A stretch of 6,260 nucleotides of DNA from an uncultured Capnocytophaga sp. (lineage in GTDB: Bacteria; Bacteroidota; Bacteroidia; Flavobacteriales; Flavobacteriaceae): positions 1 to 6,260 of the forward strand of contig CAJZFM010000131.1 of the NCBI GenBank assembly GCA_915070235.1, given 5' to 3'. The position numbers were made by a program, and so were the translations under genes. Below the pieces are notes generated by a model. That model did no database searches. It was not told the origin of the DNA and saw only the letters and a list, made by a program, of their open reading frames with translations. Positions 5,752 through 6,260 of this stretch are shown in pieces (within the stretch, counting starts at the first letter, position 1; each line of letters opens with the position of its first letter).

Positions 5752-6034
5752 TAGGAATTTGGCAACCCAAACGACTGTTTTCTTTGGTATAGGAAGTTTC
5801 AAAAAGCATAGCCTCCTCCTCTGGGCCTATCTCAGGCAGGGGGGTATCGCTCATGATATAGCATTGGCAAGAGCCACACATGGCCATACCGCCGCATACC
5901 CCTATTTCGCCATCTTCGGCTATAGCATAAGCACGAATGACCTCCATAAGGGACATATTCATATCGGTAGGGGCTTCTACCTCAAAGAGGACGCCATTCC
6001 TATCGGTTATTTTTAGATTAACTTCTGCTGACAT
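5702..6034 (-). CDS. Adrenodoxin-type 2Fe-2S ferredoxin
   Basis: This 110-residue cytoplasmic electron carrier has the plant/vertebrate-type ferredoxin fold. The cluster ligands are Cys47, Cys53, Cys56 (CGGMAMCGSC, a C-x5-C-x2-C motif) and Cys91 in RLGCQI, the adrenodoxin/Isc-ferredoxin arrangement. An extra Cys58 follows directly. The start at 6034 (MSAEVNLKITDRNG) fits the family; the longer frame to 6085 would add 17 residues that run across the promoter and repeat, and is unlikely. The end VILAPYP is at the usual family position. The last 50 bases overlap the end of the GHMP kinase gene on the other strand. A good Bacteroidota promoter lies upstream. Likely roles are electron supply to Fe-S assembly or to oxygenase or reductase enzymes; no reductase partner is next to it, so the partner is unknown. 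Confidence 0.95.
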   Translation of the reverse strand: MSAEVNLKITDRNGVLFEVEAPTDMNMSLMEVIRAYAIAEDGEIGVCGGMAMCGSCQCYIMSDTPLPEIGPEEEAMLFETSYTKENSRLGCQIPITEDLEGLEVILAPYP

Positions 6035-6052
6035 ATCAGTTGTATGAGAGTG

Positions 6053-6082
6053 CAAAAATACGAAATTAATAATTAATGCCAA
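6053..6082 (-). promoter_or_regulatory. Promoter of the ferredoxin gene
   Basis: Read on the - strand, TTG (6082-6080), a 19-base spacer, then TATTTTTG (6060-6053) fits the Bacteroidota -33/-7 consensus in both sequence and spacing. The -7 box ends 18 bases before the ATG at 6034. The -33 TTG lies inside the dispersed repeat at 6070-6095. Confidence 0.72.
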
Positions 6083-6105
6083 CAATGATTAATGAATAAT
6101 GAATA
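6064..6105. repeat. Heptamer repeat patch between the ferredoxin and tRNA-Val genes
   Basis: Six 7-bp blocks run in register: AATTAAT, AATTAAT, GCCAACA, ATGATTA, ATGAATA, ATGAATA. Bases 6070-6095 match the reverse complement of 1343-1368 at 25 of 26 positions. The patch overlaps the ferredoxin promoter. The remaining intergenic sequence to the tRNA promoter (6106-6161) contains a weak CCACTGA/TCAGCGG inverted repeat and no gene that I can see. Confidence 0.82.
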
Positions 6106-6161
6106 ACAGCCACTGACAATCAGCGGGTTGTAAAACATTAAAAAAAATTCTCGATAAATAT

Positions 6162-6191
6162 TTGTCAGTTTGAAAAAAGGTTGTATCTTTG
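6162..6191 (+). promoter_or_regulatory. Promoter of the tRNA-Val gene
   Basis: TTG (6162-6164), a 19-base spacer and TATCTTTG (6184-6191) match the Bacteroidota housekeeping consensus TTG-N19-TAnnTTTG exactly. The tRNA begins 16 bases after the -7 box, leaving a short precursor leader. Confidence 0.85.
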
Positions 6192-6207
6192 CACCCGAAT
6201 TACAAAA

Positions 6208-6260
6208 GGGTTCTTAGCTCAGCTGGTTCAGAGCATCTGCCTTACAAGCAGAGGGTCACT
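6208..6260 (+). tRNA. tRNA-Val (anticodon TAC), cut by the window end
   Basis: The first 53 bases of a tRNA are present. They comprise acceptor strand GGGTTCT (6208-6214), T8-A9, D-arm GCTC...GAGC with the GGTTCA loop, and anticodon stem TCTGC/GCAGA around loop CTTACAA, giving anticodon TAC (codon GUA, valine), then the start of the variable loop and T-arm. The T-loop, acceptor 3' strand and CCA lie outside the window, so acceptor pairing cannot be checked. Other tRNA genes may follow. Confidence 0.93.

Noticed and set aside
5759..6016. 85-codon + strand open frame opposite the ferredoxin gene
   Set aside because: It lies antisense to the ferredoxin cysteine motifs and shows no protein family features.
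1..6034. Iron/Fe-S gene cluster made of dps, the NifU-like gene and the ferredoxin gene
   Set aside because: They are on different strands with separate promoters or terminators and unrelated genes between them; proximity alone does not support a joint system.
6035..6085. Upstream start giving a 127-residue ferredoxin
   Set aside because: The extra 17 residues would be encoded by the promoter and the AT repeat, and the family starts near MSAEVNLKI.

Overview
The window looks like a chromosomal housekeeping region from a low-to-moderate GC member of the Bacteroidota, most likely class Flavobacteriia (Capnocytophaga-like; the genus is a guess). Four things point there. Several genes are preceded by the Bacteroidota -7 promoter element TAnnTTTG, and none shows an obvious Shine-Dalgarno. 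One protein belongs to DUF3822, a family I know only from Bacteroidota. A GYDIA-type GHMP kinase is present, as in flavobacteria that use the mevalonate pathway. AT-only heptamer repeats sit between genes. No transposase, integrase, phage gene or CRISPR array is visible.

Layout from left to right. The 3' part of dps (+) ends in a strong bidirectional terminator that it shares with a convergent signal-peptide outer-membrane barrel protein (-). A repeat-filled gap follows, then a RecD/Pif1-like superfamily 1 DNA helicase (-). A divergent promoter region separates the helicase from a two-gene + strand operon: a single-pass membrane protein with a pseudopilin-like N-terminal half, then a DUF3822 protein (actin-like, PilM-like fold) whose probable GTG start overlaps the previous stop. 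A second repeat-bearing gap leads to a stand-alone NifU C-terminal-domain protein with its own -7 box and a UACG-loop terminator. A GYDIA GHMP kinase starts 8 bases after that terminator's T-run. It runs 50 bp tail-to-tail into a 2Fe-2S ferredoxin on the other strand. The ferredoxin promoter lies in a third repeat patch. The window ends inside a tRNA-Val gene with a textbook Bacteroidota promoter.

Functionally, three proteins concern iron or Fe-S chemistry: Dps (iron storage and oxidative protection), the NifU-type scaffold and the ferredoxin. They are separate transcription units, so joint regulation is not shown. The helicase serves DNA metabolism and the kinase probably isoprenoid synthesis. 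The least understood part is the pseudopilin-like/DUF3822 pair. Its architecture recalls the membrane-protein plus actin-fold-protein arrangement of type IV pilus and type II secretion machines, and it is the best candidate here for an undescribed envelope system. The other points worth checking are the GHMP kinase tail overprinted on the ferredoxin gene and the dispersed heptamer repeat that supplies a promoter element.
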